A DNA stretch of 64,000 bases. It comes from Shimia sp051201625 (lineage in GTDB: Bacteria > Pseudomonadota > Alphaproteobacteria > Rhodobacterales > Rhodobacteraceae). Position numbers and translations under genes: made by a program. Numbering within the stretch: the stretch's first letter is position 1; each line of letters starts with the position of its first letter. Shown here in pieces: positions 43,054 to 52,500 of the stretch. The notes beneath the pieces were generated by a model. That model was given only the letters and a program-made list of their open reading frames with translations, was not told the origin of the DNA and did no database searches. Location of the stretch: positions 62,001 through 126,000 of the forward strand of contig NZ_CP179203.1 of assembly GCF_051201625.1 (NCBI RefSeq). Reading direction: 5' to 3'.

Positions 43054-44090
43054 ACAAGTCGGTTCTGGCACTTCTGATGGTTGGCCTGATGCTGACCGGC
43101 AGCAGTGCTATGGCCGATTTGAGAACAAAGGTACTTTCCTTTCAAGACCTTGAGGGCTGGTCAGAAGATGATCACGAAGCTGCACGGCAAGTCTTTTTGA
43201 ACACGTGTATGGACTTCGACGCGCCTGATTGGAAAACACTTTGCGCAGCAGCCTCCGGGCTGGAAAATGCGCGGAACTTTTTCGAGCTTTTGTTCAGGCC
43301 AGTATTGATTGAAGATGATTCTGGTGGCCTTTTTACAGGTTATTTTGAGCCTGAACTTGATGGCGCAAGAACCCCAGACGGACGGTACCGATATCCCATT
43401 TATCGGATGCCACCAGAGGCGCAGAGCGTCACCAAATGGCTGACCCGCCGAGAAATTGAAACCACCGACGTGTTGCGCGGACGTGGTTTGGAAATTGCCT
43501 GGGTTGACGATCCAGTGGAGCTCTTTTTTCTTCAAATTCAGGGTTCTGGGCGAGTGCGGTTACCAGACGGCTCTCATATTCGTGTTGGGTATGGTGGGGC
43601 GAACGGACATCCTTACCGTTCCGTCGGCGTAGAGTTGGTACGACGAGGCGTTTATGGATCACATCAGGTAAGCGCTCAGGTGATCAAAAACTGGGTTCGA
43701 CGCAATCTTACCGAAGGATTGGAGTTGTTGCGTCATAACGATAGCTACGTTTTTTTTCGCACTGTCAATAAACGTGTGACGTCTGACAAAGGTCCGTTGG
43801 GAGCGATGAATCGATCGATAACCAAAATGAGATCTGTTGCTGTTGACCCTCGGTACACGCCATTAGGCGCACCGGTTTGGATCGAAAAGGATGGGGATTA
43901 CCCGCTTCGGCGATTAATGATAGCACAGGATACGGGTGCTGCGATTAAAGGTGCACAAAGAGCTGATATTTTTGTTGGCACGGGTGATGAGGCCGGCAAG
44001 GCGGCAGGAAAGCTCAAAGACGCCGGCCGAATGATCGTCTTGATGCCGATCCAACGCGCTTATGCGATGTTGCCGGAGTCGGTCCTTTGA
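43050..44090 (+). CDS. mltA: Membrane-bound lytic murein transglycosylase A
   Basis: 346 residues. A signal peptide (MNKSVLALLMVGLMLTGSSAMA) without a clear lipobox, so possibly soluble in the periplasm. The MltA domain has GLFTGYFEPELDGAR (~91-105), a 3D domain toward the C-terminus (AVDPRYTPLGAPVW and LMIAQDTGAAIKG, catalytic Asp) and RADIFVGTGDEAG. It cleaves peptidoglycan glycan strands to anhydro ends. Overlaps timA and smr by 4 nt each. Confidence 0.94.
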   Translation: MNKSVLALLMVGLMLTGSSAMADLRTKVLSFQDLEGWSEDDHEAARQVFLNTCMDFDAPDWKTLCAAASGLENARNFFELLFRPVLIEDDSGGLFTGYFEPELDGARTPDGRYRYPIYRMPPEAQSVTKWLTRREIETTDVLRGRGLEIAWVDDPVELFFLQIQGSGRVRLPDGSHIRVGYGGANGHPYRSVGVELVRRGVYGSHQVSAQVIKNWVRRNLTEGLELLRHNDSYVFFRTVNKRVTSDKGPLGAMNRSITKMRSVAVDPRYTPLGAPVWIEKDGDYPLRRLMIAQDTGAAIKGAQRADIFVGTGDEAGKAAGKLKDAGRMIVLMPIQRAYAMLPESVL

Positions 44091-44665
44091 GTCGAACCCG
44101 TCTTACTAAAGAAGATGTGGCTCTTTGGCGAAAGGTGGCGGATCAAGCGCAAAGGCTTCATCCGGAAAATCCTAAACAAACTCCGTCGTTCCCTAAACCA
44201 AAGCCCGTTGAGCCGCCAAAGAGGCCTATCCCTGATTTCACAGTGGGCGCTCGGGCTGCAACGCGGATACCGAGAAACGATTTAGCACTGGGTATTTCAG
44301 AGCGGGTTGCACGACAGCCTGTTCAGATGGACCAAAAGGCTTTCGTAAAGCTTAAGCGTGGAAAGATTTTTCCTGAGGGAAAGATTGATCTGCACGGTAT
44401 GACAATGAGCGAAGCCCATCCCGCATTGATTGATTTTTTGTTTCGTTCGCACGCGGAAGGCAAAAGGCTTGTATTGGTCATAACGGGCAAAGGAAAACAA
44501 AAGCTGGACGATGGGCCCATCCCAACTCGTCGGGGTGTTTTAAAACACCAAGTACCACAATGGTTAACATTACCATCACTCCGTCCCGTCGTGCTTCAAG
44601 TGGCTGAAGCTCATGTCAAGCATGGTGGCAAAGGGGCTTACTATGTATACTTGCGACGGAAATAG
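44087..44665 (+). CDS. Smr/MutS2-C domain protein
   Basis: 192 residues, TTG start overlapping the mltA TGA, with GGAG ~9 nt upstream. A disordered, Pro/Lys-rich N-terminal half precedes a Smr domain (~100-190): KIDLHGMTMSEAHPALIDFL, VLVITGKGKQ and GGKGAYYVYLRRK. Smr domains are small nucleases or nucleic-acid binders; the role of stand-alone bacterial Smr proteins is not settled. Last gene of timA-mltA-smr. Confidence 0.9.
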   Translation: MSRTRLTKEDVALWRKVADQAQRLHPENPKQTPSFPKPKPVEPPKRPIPDFTVGARAATRIPRNDLALGISERVARQPVQMDQKAFVKLKRGKIFPEGKIDLHGMTMSEAHPALIDFLFRSHAEGKRLVLVITGKGKQKLDDGPIPTRRGVLKHQVPQWLTLPSLRPVVLQVAEAHVKHGGKGAYYVYLRRK

Positions 44666-44675
44666 GTGCTAGAGG

Positions 44676-45887
44676 TTAATGGGAGTTTTCTCTGGAAATT
44701 CCAAAAACCATGCTTGCAGTTGTAAAGCAAAAGAACACCGCAACCCCGAGATACTGTTGGGTTAACTCAATCCCAAAATCGATTAGAACGCCGGTGATGG
44801 CGGGGCCAATAGCGGATCCAAAAACCATGACTGCCGCCACAACAGCCTTGATTGAACCAATATGTCGAGTGCCGTAAAATTCAGCCCAAAAAGCTGGAAA
44901 CAAGGTCGCTAAAGCACCAGCGCTAATACCCATCAAGAGCATGCCCAATAATGCTTGTAGTGGTGAGTTTGCCCCGTAAAAAATAATAAAAGCAGCAACC
45001 ATTGGCGCTTGTGAGAAGGGTAATAGTGGAGCTGTGCCCAGCCTATCCAGCGCCCATCCCGATATTAGCATGGCTACTATGCTTGTGATTGTAAAAAATG
45101 GAAACAGGGCTACCAAGTCGAAGTGGGTCCACTCTTTAATGGCTGCAAAGTGAACTTGATGAAAGAAAAAAGCTGTGTTGAATGCTGGTGGTCCCAAAAT
45201 TGCTGGAACCATGAACCAGAATAAGGGGTGTCGTAGTGTTTGTGTGCGTGTCCAGTGCTTGTCTTGCATGCCGGCCGCCTCTTTTCCCTCCGACATCATT
45301 CGCGGCGTCCTCTCTTGAGCCAACAAGGCCCACAAAACAGGAATACCGGCACATGCAAAAACTGCGCTGAACCACCAAAAATTTCGCCAGTTATCTGAAG
45401 ACATGACTGATACAATTACCAATGGGATAAAGGCCTGGCCTAATGAAAATCCCAAGGCAGAAACAGAAAGTGCTTTTCCCCGAGTTGCAACAAACCAACG
45501 CGCCATTGCAACAACTGCGATATGGCTCAGCATTCCCTGTCCAGTAAACCTTAGCGCAAAAATAAGAAACGGGAGCGCCCAAGCTACACGAATTTCAGCC
45601 ATCCAGATACATGAGGCTGCTAGGAATGCTAAAGACAACGCTCCAAGAACGCGAACCCTGAAGTGATCTGTCAAAACACCAGCCCAAATCATGACAACAG
45701 CTGAAACACTTGTTCCGATCAGATAAATCCCGCCCCAGTCGCCGTGGCTGAGACCAAACTCCGAGCGAATCTCGCCTGCAAAAAGTGAGATGAAGAAAGT
45801 TTGTCCAAAACTCGACAGAAGTGTCAGTAAAACCCCCGGCAAGAGCCACCTGAAATTTTGCTTGAAAAATTTGTCTGTACTAGGCAT
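44676..45887 (-). CDS. Major facilitator superfamily transporter
   Basis: 403 residues from ATG 45887 (a TTG at 45929 is less likely). About 12 hydrophobic segments in two sets of six around a polar loop (~190-215). GIYLIGTSVSAVVMIWAGVLTDHFRVRVLG (in pieces, ~50-80) is the typical TM2-3 loop of the family. The substrate is unknown; the sequence resembles the oxalate/formate-antiporter-like group only loosely. Not in an operon; convergent with smr across 10 bp. Confidence 0.85.
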   Translation of the reverse strand: MPSTDKFFKQNFRWLLPGVLLTLLSSFGQTFFISLFAGEIRSEFGLSHGDWGGIYLIGTSVSAVVMIWAGVLTDHFRVRVLGALSLAFLAASCIWMAEIRVAWALPFLIFALRFTGQGMLSHIAVVAMARWFVATRGKALSVSALGFSLGQAFIPLVIVSVMSSDNWRNFWWFSAVFACAGIPVLWALLAQERTPRMMSEGKEAAGMQDKHWTRTQTLRHPLFWFMVPAILGPPAFNTAFFFHQVHFAAIKEWTHFDLVALFPFFTITSIVAMLISGWALDRLGTAPLLPFSQAPMVAAFIIFYGANSPLQALLGMLLMGISAGALATLFPAFWAEFYGTRHIGSIKAVVAAVMVFGSAIGPAITGVLIDFGIELTQQYLGVAVFFCFTTASMVFGISRENSH

Positions 45888-46067
45888 TTGCTTGAGTAAC
45901 TCTAATTTGGCAATAGCCGGACGGAGCAATTGAGAACAGCCGTATCAGATGTTTTTCTTGCAAGCGATGACGGATTTAAAGTTTTGATCATACCAATATT
46001 GGCTCTTCGGCCCCAAAAGCCTGAAGCAGGACATTATTTGATCCAATAAATTGCAGGCACGTTATCA

Positions 46068-47378
46068 CTAAAGTACATAACGGCTTACATCCACAGATTT
46101 TGCCAACTCACCAAGATTCTTCTCAACAAAACTTGAATCGACTGTTATTTGGTCACCTGATCGATCAGGCGCAGAGAAGCTGAGTTCTTCAAAAACGCGT
46201 TCTAAAACGGTGTACAAGCGCCGGGCCCCAATATTTTCCACTGATTGATTCACGTCTGCAGCAATCTTGGCTAAAGCTTTGATCCCATCCTCGGTAAAGG
46301 TGACAGCTACGTCTTCCGTACCCATTAGCGCTGTGTATTGAAGTGTAAGCGCATTGTCAGTTTCAGTAAGAATCCGAACAAAATCATCCTCCGTCAAAGC
46401 CCGTAATTCAACGCGAATAGGTAAGCGGCCTTGTAATTCAGGTAAAAGATCGGAGGGTTTAGCGATGTGAAAAGCACCGGATGCGATGAATAAAATATGA
46501 TCGGTTTTAACCGGCCCATGTTTTGTTGAAACAGTCGTGCCTTCGATTAGTGGAAGAAGGTCACGTTGAACGCCCTCGCGGCTGACATCACCACCACGAG
46601 CTTCCTGCCGAGCACACACTTTATCAATTTCATCAAGGAAAACGATACCGTTCTGCTCCACAGCCTCCAAAGCAGCGCGCGTAACGGTTTCATCATCTAA
46701 AAGCTTATCCGCTTCCTCCGAAATCAAAATCTCATAGCTTTCTGCGACTGAGAGTTTGCGTTTTACAGTTCGTCCACCAAGCGCCTTTCCGAAAAGATCG
46801 CCTATGTTCATCATTCCAACCTGGCTCCCCGGTTGGCCGGGCATGTCGAACATACCACCCATTGGGTTGGACGTGTCTGTGACCTCAAGCTCGATTACCG
46901 TTCCGTCTAGTTCTCCGGATTTTAGTTTCTTGCGAAACATCTCGCGAGTTGCGTCTCGGGCATCACTACCAGCGATTGCCTCAATGACGCGCTCCTCAGC
47001 GGCAAGGCGCGCTTTTGACTTCACGTCTTCTCTCATCATTTCGCGCGTTTGAAGTATGGCGGCATCTACCAGGTCTCGAACAATTTGTTCTACGTCACGC
47101 CCGACATACCCAACCTCTGTGAATTTTGTAGCCTCAACTTTTAAAAATGGTGCTTTTGCAAGTTTTGCAAGACGTCGGCTGATTTCAGTCTTGCCGACGC
47201 CGGTTGGTCCGATCATCAAAATATTTTTTGGGTAAACTTCGTCCCTAAGATCATCCGCAAGTTGCTTGCGCCGCCAGCGATTGCGCAGGGCGACGGCTAC
47301 CGCACGCTTGGCGTCTTTTTGACCGATGATAAAGCGATCAAGTTCGGAAACGATTTCACGTGGAGTTAGATTTGTCAC
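46068..47378 (-). CDS. hslU: HslU (ClpY), ATPase of the HslUV protease
   Basis: 436 residues from GTG 47378 (MTNLTPREIVSELDRFIIGQ, AAGG 8 nt upstream); the longer frame adds 19 unlike residues. AAA+ ATPase: Walker A GPTGVGKTE (57-65), the pore loop GYVGRD (~88-93), Walker B IVFLDEIDKV, sensor 2 region and GARRLYTVLE near the C-terminus, ending ...DVSRYVL. The I-domain spans ~110-230. It unfolds substrates for HslV. A 219-bp gap with a small ORF separates it from hslV. Confidence 0.96.
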   Translation of the reverse strand: MTNLTPREIVSELDRFIIGQKDAKRAVAVALRNRWRRKQLADDLRDEVYPKNILMIGPTGVGKTEISRRLAKLAKAPFLKVEATKFTEVGYVGRDVEQIVRDLVDAAILQTREMMREDVKSKARLAAEERVIEAIAGSDARDATREMFRKKLKSGELDGTVIELEVTDTSNPMGGMFDMPGQPGSQVGMMNIGDLFGKALGGRTVKRKLSVAESYEILISEEADKLLDDETVTRAALEAVEQNGIVFLDEIDKVCARQEARGGDVSREGVQRDLLPLIEGTTVSTKHGPVKTDHILFIASGAFHIAKPSDLLPELQGRLPIRVELRALTEDDFVRILTETDNALTLQYTALMGTEDVAVTFTEDGIKALAKIAADVNQSVENIGARRLYTVLERVFEELSFSAPDRSGDQITVDSSFVEKNLGELAKSVDVSRYVL

Positions 47379-47398
47379 AAATGGGCCTTTGCATCTTC

Positions 47399-47551
47399 TT
47401 AATAATTTATTTCGCCGCTGAACTGATTGGAGCAACGACCTTTAGGTACAGAGACGGCATTGGCGCCCTCGACGTGACCCGGAGAGATCTTGATTGTGTT
47501 ACTTTTTAAACTGACCTCAGGATTTGGTTGAATGTTGGCACGGATTAGCAT
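47399..47551 (-). CDS. Possible 50-residue protein between hslV and hslU
   Basis: I do not recognise it. An ATG-to-TAA frame starting MLIRANIQPNPEV and ending NQFSGEINY sits 46 nt after hslV and 20 nt before the hslU start, same strand. There is no membrane segment or signal and only one Cys. No clear Shine-Dalgarno precedes the ATG. The operon-like spacing and ordinary codon use favour a real small gene, but it could be a relic or chance frame. Confidence 0.3.
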   Translation of the reverse strand: MLIRANIQPNPEVSLKSNTIKISPGHVEGANAVSVPKGRCSNQFSGEINY

Positions 47552-47597
47552 GGTCGAGCGTGCGCTATTCTTAGAATCAGTAGAAAGGCATTTTTAG

Positions 47598-48152
47598 TCA
47601 TTTGGTGATCTTTTCAACCGTCAGGTTGCCGTTGGTGTAGACACAAATGTCAGACGCGATTTCCATTGCCCGCCGTGCAACACCTTCGGCATCAAGATCA
47701 GAGTTCATCAAGGCGCGACCAGCAGCAAGAGCATAGTTTCCACCCGATCCTATCGCGGTAACGTCATGTTCGGGTTCCAGAACGTCCCCGGCTCCAGTGA
47801 TCACAAAAATATCACTTCCATCGGAGACAATCAGCATTGCTTCTAGCTTTTGCAAATATTTGTCAGTTCGCCAATCTTTGGCAAGTTCCACACTGGCGCG
47901 CGCCAATTGACCAGGTGTAGCTTCCAGCTTCGCTTCCAACCGCTCCAAGAGCGTAAATGCGTCTGCAGTTGACCCAGCAAAACCTGCAATAATTTCATGC
48001 CCACCTGGCTTAAGCCGACGGACCTTACGGGCCGAACCTTTAATCACGGTCTGGCCCAGTGATACTTGACCGTCGCCTGCTATCACAACCTCTGTGCCTT
48101 TTTTAACACCGATGATCGTTGTGCCATGCCATCCGGGAAATTGGCTTTCCAC
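47598..48152 (-). CDS. hslV: HslV (ClpQ), peptidase of the HslUV protease
   Basis: 184 residues from GTG 48152 (MESQFPGWHG, AGGAG 9 nt upstream); TTG at 48176 is an upstream alternative. The N-terminal propeptide ends before TTIIGVKKG, whose first Thr becomes the catalytic residue after processing, as in other alphaproteobacteria. GDGQVSLGQTVIKG (~27-40), GFAGSTADAFTLLERLE, GSGGNYALAAGRAL. A 20S-proteasome-like dodecamer. Expressed with hslU. Confidence 0.95.
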   Translation of the reverse strand: MESQFPGWHGTTIIGVKKGTEVVIAGDGQVSLGQTVIKGSARKVRRLKPGGHEIIAGFAGSTADAFTLLERLEAKLEATPGQLARASVELAKDWRTDKYLQKLEAMLIVSDGSDIFVITGAGDVLEPEHDVTAIGSGGNYALAAGRALMNSDLDAEGVARRAMEIASDICVYTNGNLTVEKITK

Positions 48153-48181
48153 GATTTGGATCTCCTGTCTGTTCAAAGTCC

Positions 48182-48210
48182 TATATGAGCCTCACAACCG
48201 CCGGGCACAA
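48182..48210 (-). promoter_or_regulatory. Weak promoter candidate for hslV
   Basis: Minus strand TTGTGC (rc of 48205-48210), 17 nt, CATATA (rc of 48182-48187), ~30 nt before the hslV start. It resembles neither a strong sigma-70 nor a textbook heat-shock promoter; only a candidate. Confidence 0.25.
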
Positions 48211-48255
48211 GAGTCGCTCTTGAAGGTCAGATTTCCTAAGCTTAGCGTCAAATAG

Positions 48256-49161
48256 ATGCAAAGTAAGAAACACATCAAGTTCTATTTGCCTGACGGTTTG
48301 CGTCAAAGCGCTCAGGCTGGACAGCATAACTTTTTAAATCAAGTCCGCACCGTGTTGTGCGCAGCAGGGTTTTCTGTGGAATACCTGAAACCAGATAATG
48401 CTAAACCTGATCCGGCTAGCTTTTCGTTGTTTCACATGGATGAGCCATTTTTGAAAAAATCTGTGACTATCCGGAGGGCCTATTTTTATCCATTCTGGCA
48501 AATTGAGCGCTCAAGTCAAAGATGGCAATGGGATATTGCAAAGGCCAAATTTAACCCTGATGGAGTTGAATTTTTAAAGGCACAACATTTTTATCAAGCC
48601 TGGCAAAAAAGGTTGTTTTCAGCTCAGCTTGGCGCGTTGTCTCAAGATGGTTTTGTGTATGTTCCACTGCAGGGACGGCTCTCTCAAAGGCGCTCCTTTC
48701 AAATGTGTAGTCCATTACGAATGATTGAGCATGTGCTGACGCAGGAACCGATTAAGCGCGTGGTCGCGGCGCTTCATCCAAAAGAAGTATATACTGATTT
48801 AGAGTTATCTGGATTAGAAAAACTGGCAGTCCAATATAAACGCTTGGAATTGAGAATGGGAGAAATGGAGAAGTTGCTCCCGTGCTGTGATTATGTTGTG
48901 ACGCAGAATTCAAGTGTTGCTTTTGCAGGTTTCTTTTTTGGTAAACGCTGTGTCACGTTCGCCAAAATCGACTTCCATCACATCACTGGTGATGTAGCGA
49001 CGCTGGGCGTTGATGAAGCGTTTCACTTCGTGAGGGAACGCGCCGTAGATTTTGAGAAATACATTTGGTGGTTTCTTCAGAAAATGTCCATTAACGCAGG
49101 CCGCCCGGAAGCAGAAGATAAAATCAGGTTGCGTTTGCAAGCTCTGGGCCTGCCAGTTTGA
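48256..49161 (+). CDS. Unknown protein, capsule-polysaccharide-export (KpsS/KpsC)-like
   Basis: 301 residues; no firm family call. No signal peptide or membrane helix. The C-terminal third has CDYVVTQNSSVAFAGFFFGKRCVTFAKIDFHHI (in pieces, ~211-243), which resembles the conserved SS-G-EA-(L)-GKP pattern of KpsS/KpsC-type capsule proteins and GT-B glycosyltransferases. The middle has a possible nucleotide-sugar domain (VAALHPKEVYTDLE). It is divergent from hslV and convergent with trxA, with no capsule genes around it. A cytoplasmic sugar-transferase-like role is inference. Confidence 0.6.
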   Translation: MQSKKHIKFYLPDGLRQSAQAGQHNFLNQVRTVLCAAGFSVEYLKPDNAKPDPASFSLFHMDEPFLKKSVTIRRAYFYPFWQIERSSQRWQWDIAKAKFNPDGVEFLKAQHFYQAWQKRLFSAQLGALSQDGFVYVPLQGRLSQRRSFQMCSPLRMIEHVLTQEPIKRVVAALHPKEVYTDLELSGLEKLAVQYKRLELRMGEMEKLLPCCDYVVTQNSSVAFAGFFFGKRCVTFAKIDFHHITGDVATLGVDEAFHFVRERAVDFEKYIWWFLQKMSINAGRPEAEDKIRLRLQALGLPV

Positions 49162-49171
49162 GACAGCCTTA

Positions 49172-49199
49172 AAAACGCCCAGTGAAAATCGGGCGTTTT
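49172..49199. terminator. Bidirectional intrinsic terminator
   Basis: AAAACGCCC (49172-49180), a 10-nt loop, GGGCGTTTT (49191-49199): a 9-bp perfect stem whose outer A/T pairs give a T-run on each strand. Between the capsule-like gene (+) and trxA (-). Confidence 0.85.
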
Positions 49200-49218
49200 G
49201 TTAGTATGGCCGTTTCTG

Positions 49219-49539
49219 TTAGATAGAATCTTCAATCCAACTTTGCAGTGCAGCCTTGGGAGCCGCACCAGCGCGGTTTGACACAACCTGGCCATCTTTA
49301 AAGATGAACAACGCTGGAATGCCGCGAACACCCATCGCCGCAGCAGCGTTTGGGTTTGAGTCCACGTCGACTTTGGCAATCTTGATTTTGCCCTCCATCT
49401 CTGTCGACAACTCTTCAAGCGCGGGGCCAATTTGCTTACATGGACCGCACCATTCGGCCCAGAAATCCACAACGACGGGGACGTCTGAATTTTTTACTTC
49501 TTCGTCAAAGGTGGCATCGGTGACAGCGACGGTTGCCAT
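49219..49539 (-). CDS. trxA: Thioredoxin 1
   Basis: 106 residues. VVDFWAEWCGPCKQIGPALEEL (in pieces, ~24-45) with Cys31-Gly-Pro-Cys34, VDVDSNPNAAAAMGVRGIPALFIFKDG with the cis-Pro. A general cytoplasmic dithiol reductant for ribonucleotide reductase, MsrA and others. It lies downstream of addA, in the usual Rhodobacterales order, and ends at a terminator. Confidence 0.97.
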   Translation of the reverse strand: MATVAVTDATFDEEVKNSDVPVVVDFWAEWCGPCKQIGPALEELSTEMEGKIKIAKVDVDSNPNAAAAMGVRGIPALFIFKDGQVVSNRAGAAPKAALQSWIEDSI

Positions 49540-49572
49540 GTATGGTCTCCTAAATGATAAGATTTGCAGAAA

Positions 49573-52500
49573 TTAGGGAGCCGCTGCATGCCCGTCAAGG
49601 TGCCCTGATAAAGCAAGCGCATTTGTCACAACTTCGTGTGGAAGAACCATATATTTCGCAGTATGGGTCCAGAGAAGCGCGGTCTCAATATAACGGCCGG
49701 GAAATATCTGCGAAAGGCCGTGAGCATAGGCGCCCATCTGGCGCAGAAGCCCCTCCGGTACTTGATCTAAAGAATTTGGCACAACCATGTTGGATTTGAA
49801 ATCCACTGCAATTACCTTGCCTGGCGAAATAATTAGGCGATCGATGATGCCGCTCAAGGTTTTGGTGCCCATGGACGCGGTGATGGATACTTCAGCAAGT
49901 GCGTCTGACGCAAACAGGTGTTTGAGAGTAGGTGCTTCAATTACACGTTGGGCCTCGGCGAGTACGTCTTTGAAAACGAAATCTGGAATCTGTTGGTTTT
50001 TTGTACCTAAAAGGTTTTTGGCGGTTTTTGTCCATTTTGCAGGTGGAAGACTTGGCAGGTGTTCTAGTAGGAGGTGAATGAGTGTTCCGCGCAGCTTAGC
50101 TGTAGCTTCATCACGTCCGATATCGCTCGCAAGCGCCTTGGCCCCCCCCAGATCTGATGGGCTTAACGGACGCAGTACCGCAGGTGGCTCTGGGGCAGCA
50201 GACTTCAGGAAACTTGGCAGGCTTGTCGACCCAGCTTTGGCGATGTCGGTCGTTGGCGTAATCGGTCCCGACCAGTCGCCAAAGGAATATCGCAAACCGG
50301 AGCCGCCGTTGAACACTATTGAATGGGCGCCGCGCTTGGTCATCCCGTCGCGTACAATGTCGTACCAGCTGTTTCCATCGCTCCCAAGGTCACCAGCGGC
50401 CGCAACAATCAGCCATTTCTCTGCGCGCGTCATCGCCACATATAGTAGCCGCAAGCGCTCCTCCCTACTGGCTTCGGCTACGACGTCTCGCGCATCCATC
50501 AGCGCCTGAGGAGCTGTGTCAGCAGACATGTTCCATGCGATGACGCCGTCGTTCATCGGCACCAGCGGCGCGTCCGTGCGCACAGTGCGTTTGGCGGTGT
50601 CTGGCATGATAACAATTGGCGCCTCAAGGCCTTTGGATCCATGCACAGTCATCACCCTGATCTGGTTGCTCGCACTGTCCATCTGACGTTTGATCTCAAG
50701 GTCGTCGGTCTCCATCCACAAGAGAAAACCAGTGAGGCTGGGCACAGTGCCGGATTCATAGGTCAGTGCTTGGCTAAGTAGCGCGTTTATGCCATCTTCG
50801 GCTTCGTTGCCAAGGCGCGACAACAGGTGTTTTCGTCCCTCATGGCGTGTCAGTATGCGTTCAATCAAATCGTAGGGCCGGAGAAAGTCAGTTTTCCCCA
50901 GAAGGTCGTCAATAATTTCAAGTGTTTGCGGAAATTCTGCGCGCCGTTTTCGCAGCGCCTCCCAAAGAAAAAGTGACTGACGTCGATGTGCGAGATCGAA
51001 TAGTGTTTGTTCAGACCACCCGATCAATGGTGAACGCAAAACCGTTGCCAGCGAAAGATCGTCTTCCGGCGTACTGAGGAACGACAGGAAGGCAGCAAGG
51101 TCACGAACGGCGACCTCTGCTCCGATTTTGAGTCTGTCGGCTCCGGCAATTGGGAGATTCTGTGATTTACAGGCGCGAATGATTTCGTGAAACAAATCAG
51201 AGCGCCGCTGCACAAGGATCAGAAAATCACCGGGCGTTACTGGACGCTGTGCATACTGTCCAGTTCCAAGGCGTTCGTCAGGCAAGCTGGCGCCACCGTT
51301 GATCATCTTGCTGATTTCGCTGGCGATTAGGTTGGCAAGCGTAACGTTGTGATGCGTATGCCCGTGTCGATCAACTGGATCAAACCAGTTTCCTTTTTCT
51401 ATTTTTTTAACTGCGTCGACCACAGGCCAAAGATCTACACGACCCGGCATGTCTTCATGAAAGGCGTGGTGAGAGTTTTCGCGAGGAAAACCGGCGCTGT
51501 GCTTGTCACCAAAACATGTATCCACAAGATCAAGAATTGCAGTGGACGATCGAAAAGAATACTCCAAACTCAGGCATTGTAGCTGTCGACCGGTCGGGGC
51601 CATGCGTGCTTCAAACTCATGCTTCATGCGATCAAACTCGGCTGGATCAGCACCCTGAAAGCTGTAGATTGACTGTTTTTTATCCCCGACTACAAAAATG
51701 GTGCGCAACACATTTTCGCGCGCACCGCTGCCGCTGGTGAATTCCTGTGTCAGTCGCTCAATAACTTGCCATTGTGCAGGACTGGTATCCTGTGCTTCGT
51801 CAACCAGTATGTGATCGATTCCACCATCCAGCTTATATAACACCCACGCGGCAACGGTTGGATCATTCAGCAACGAACAGGCACGAGATATCAGGTCATC
51901 GAAATCCAGCATCCCACGTTGCTGCTTGTAATCTTTGTAGAGCTTCAAAAAACGATGTCCAAACGCGTGTAAAGCGCTGCTTCGTTGCTTCGCAGACAGC
52001 GCCAGCCGCGCTTCGCGGGCGTCTGCGATGCGGCGCATTAACGGTCCAATTTGAGCATTCAAGCTGAGATTTGTTTCGCGTATTTTCTTTGTTGGAAAGT
52101 GGTCTATTTTAGCTGAAAATGGCTCTTTTGCAGATTTTCCATACAGAAAAACACTTTCTAGGACTGGAAATGCAGCTATGTTCAGGCCGTCGATGCTAGC
52201 CAACTTCTCGGCAGCTTGTTGATCTTTCGCACTACCGGCTTGACAGGCGGTGATCAGTTCATGCAGCAATTTTATTTCTCCACCAAGAAACACAGATGCC
52301 AGAAGAGTGGACTCCGATAGGCCCGGAGCCAGACCGAATACTTCTGAAAAATTAGTCGTCGAAAGCGAACTACTGAAGGCGTCAGCCTTACGCACAAGAG
52401 CTGCTGTAAGGTCGTTGAGATTTTCACCAGTGTAGTGAAACGCTAGGGACCTCACCAAATGCGCATCGTCACCTCCCGCCATCTGATCGGTGATGTCCTG

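Noticed and set aside
47356..47371. parS-like TTTCACGTGGAG in the hslU 5' end
   Set aside because: Only the core CACGTG and a few flanking bases match; several mismatches in the palindrome arms.
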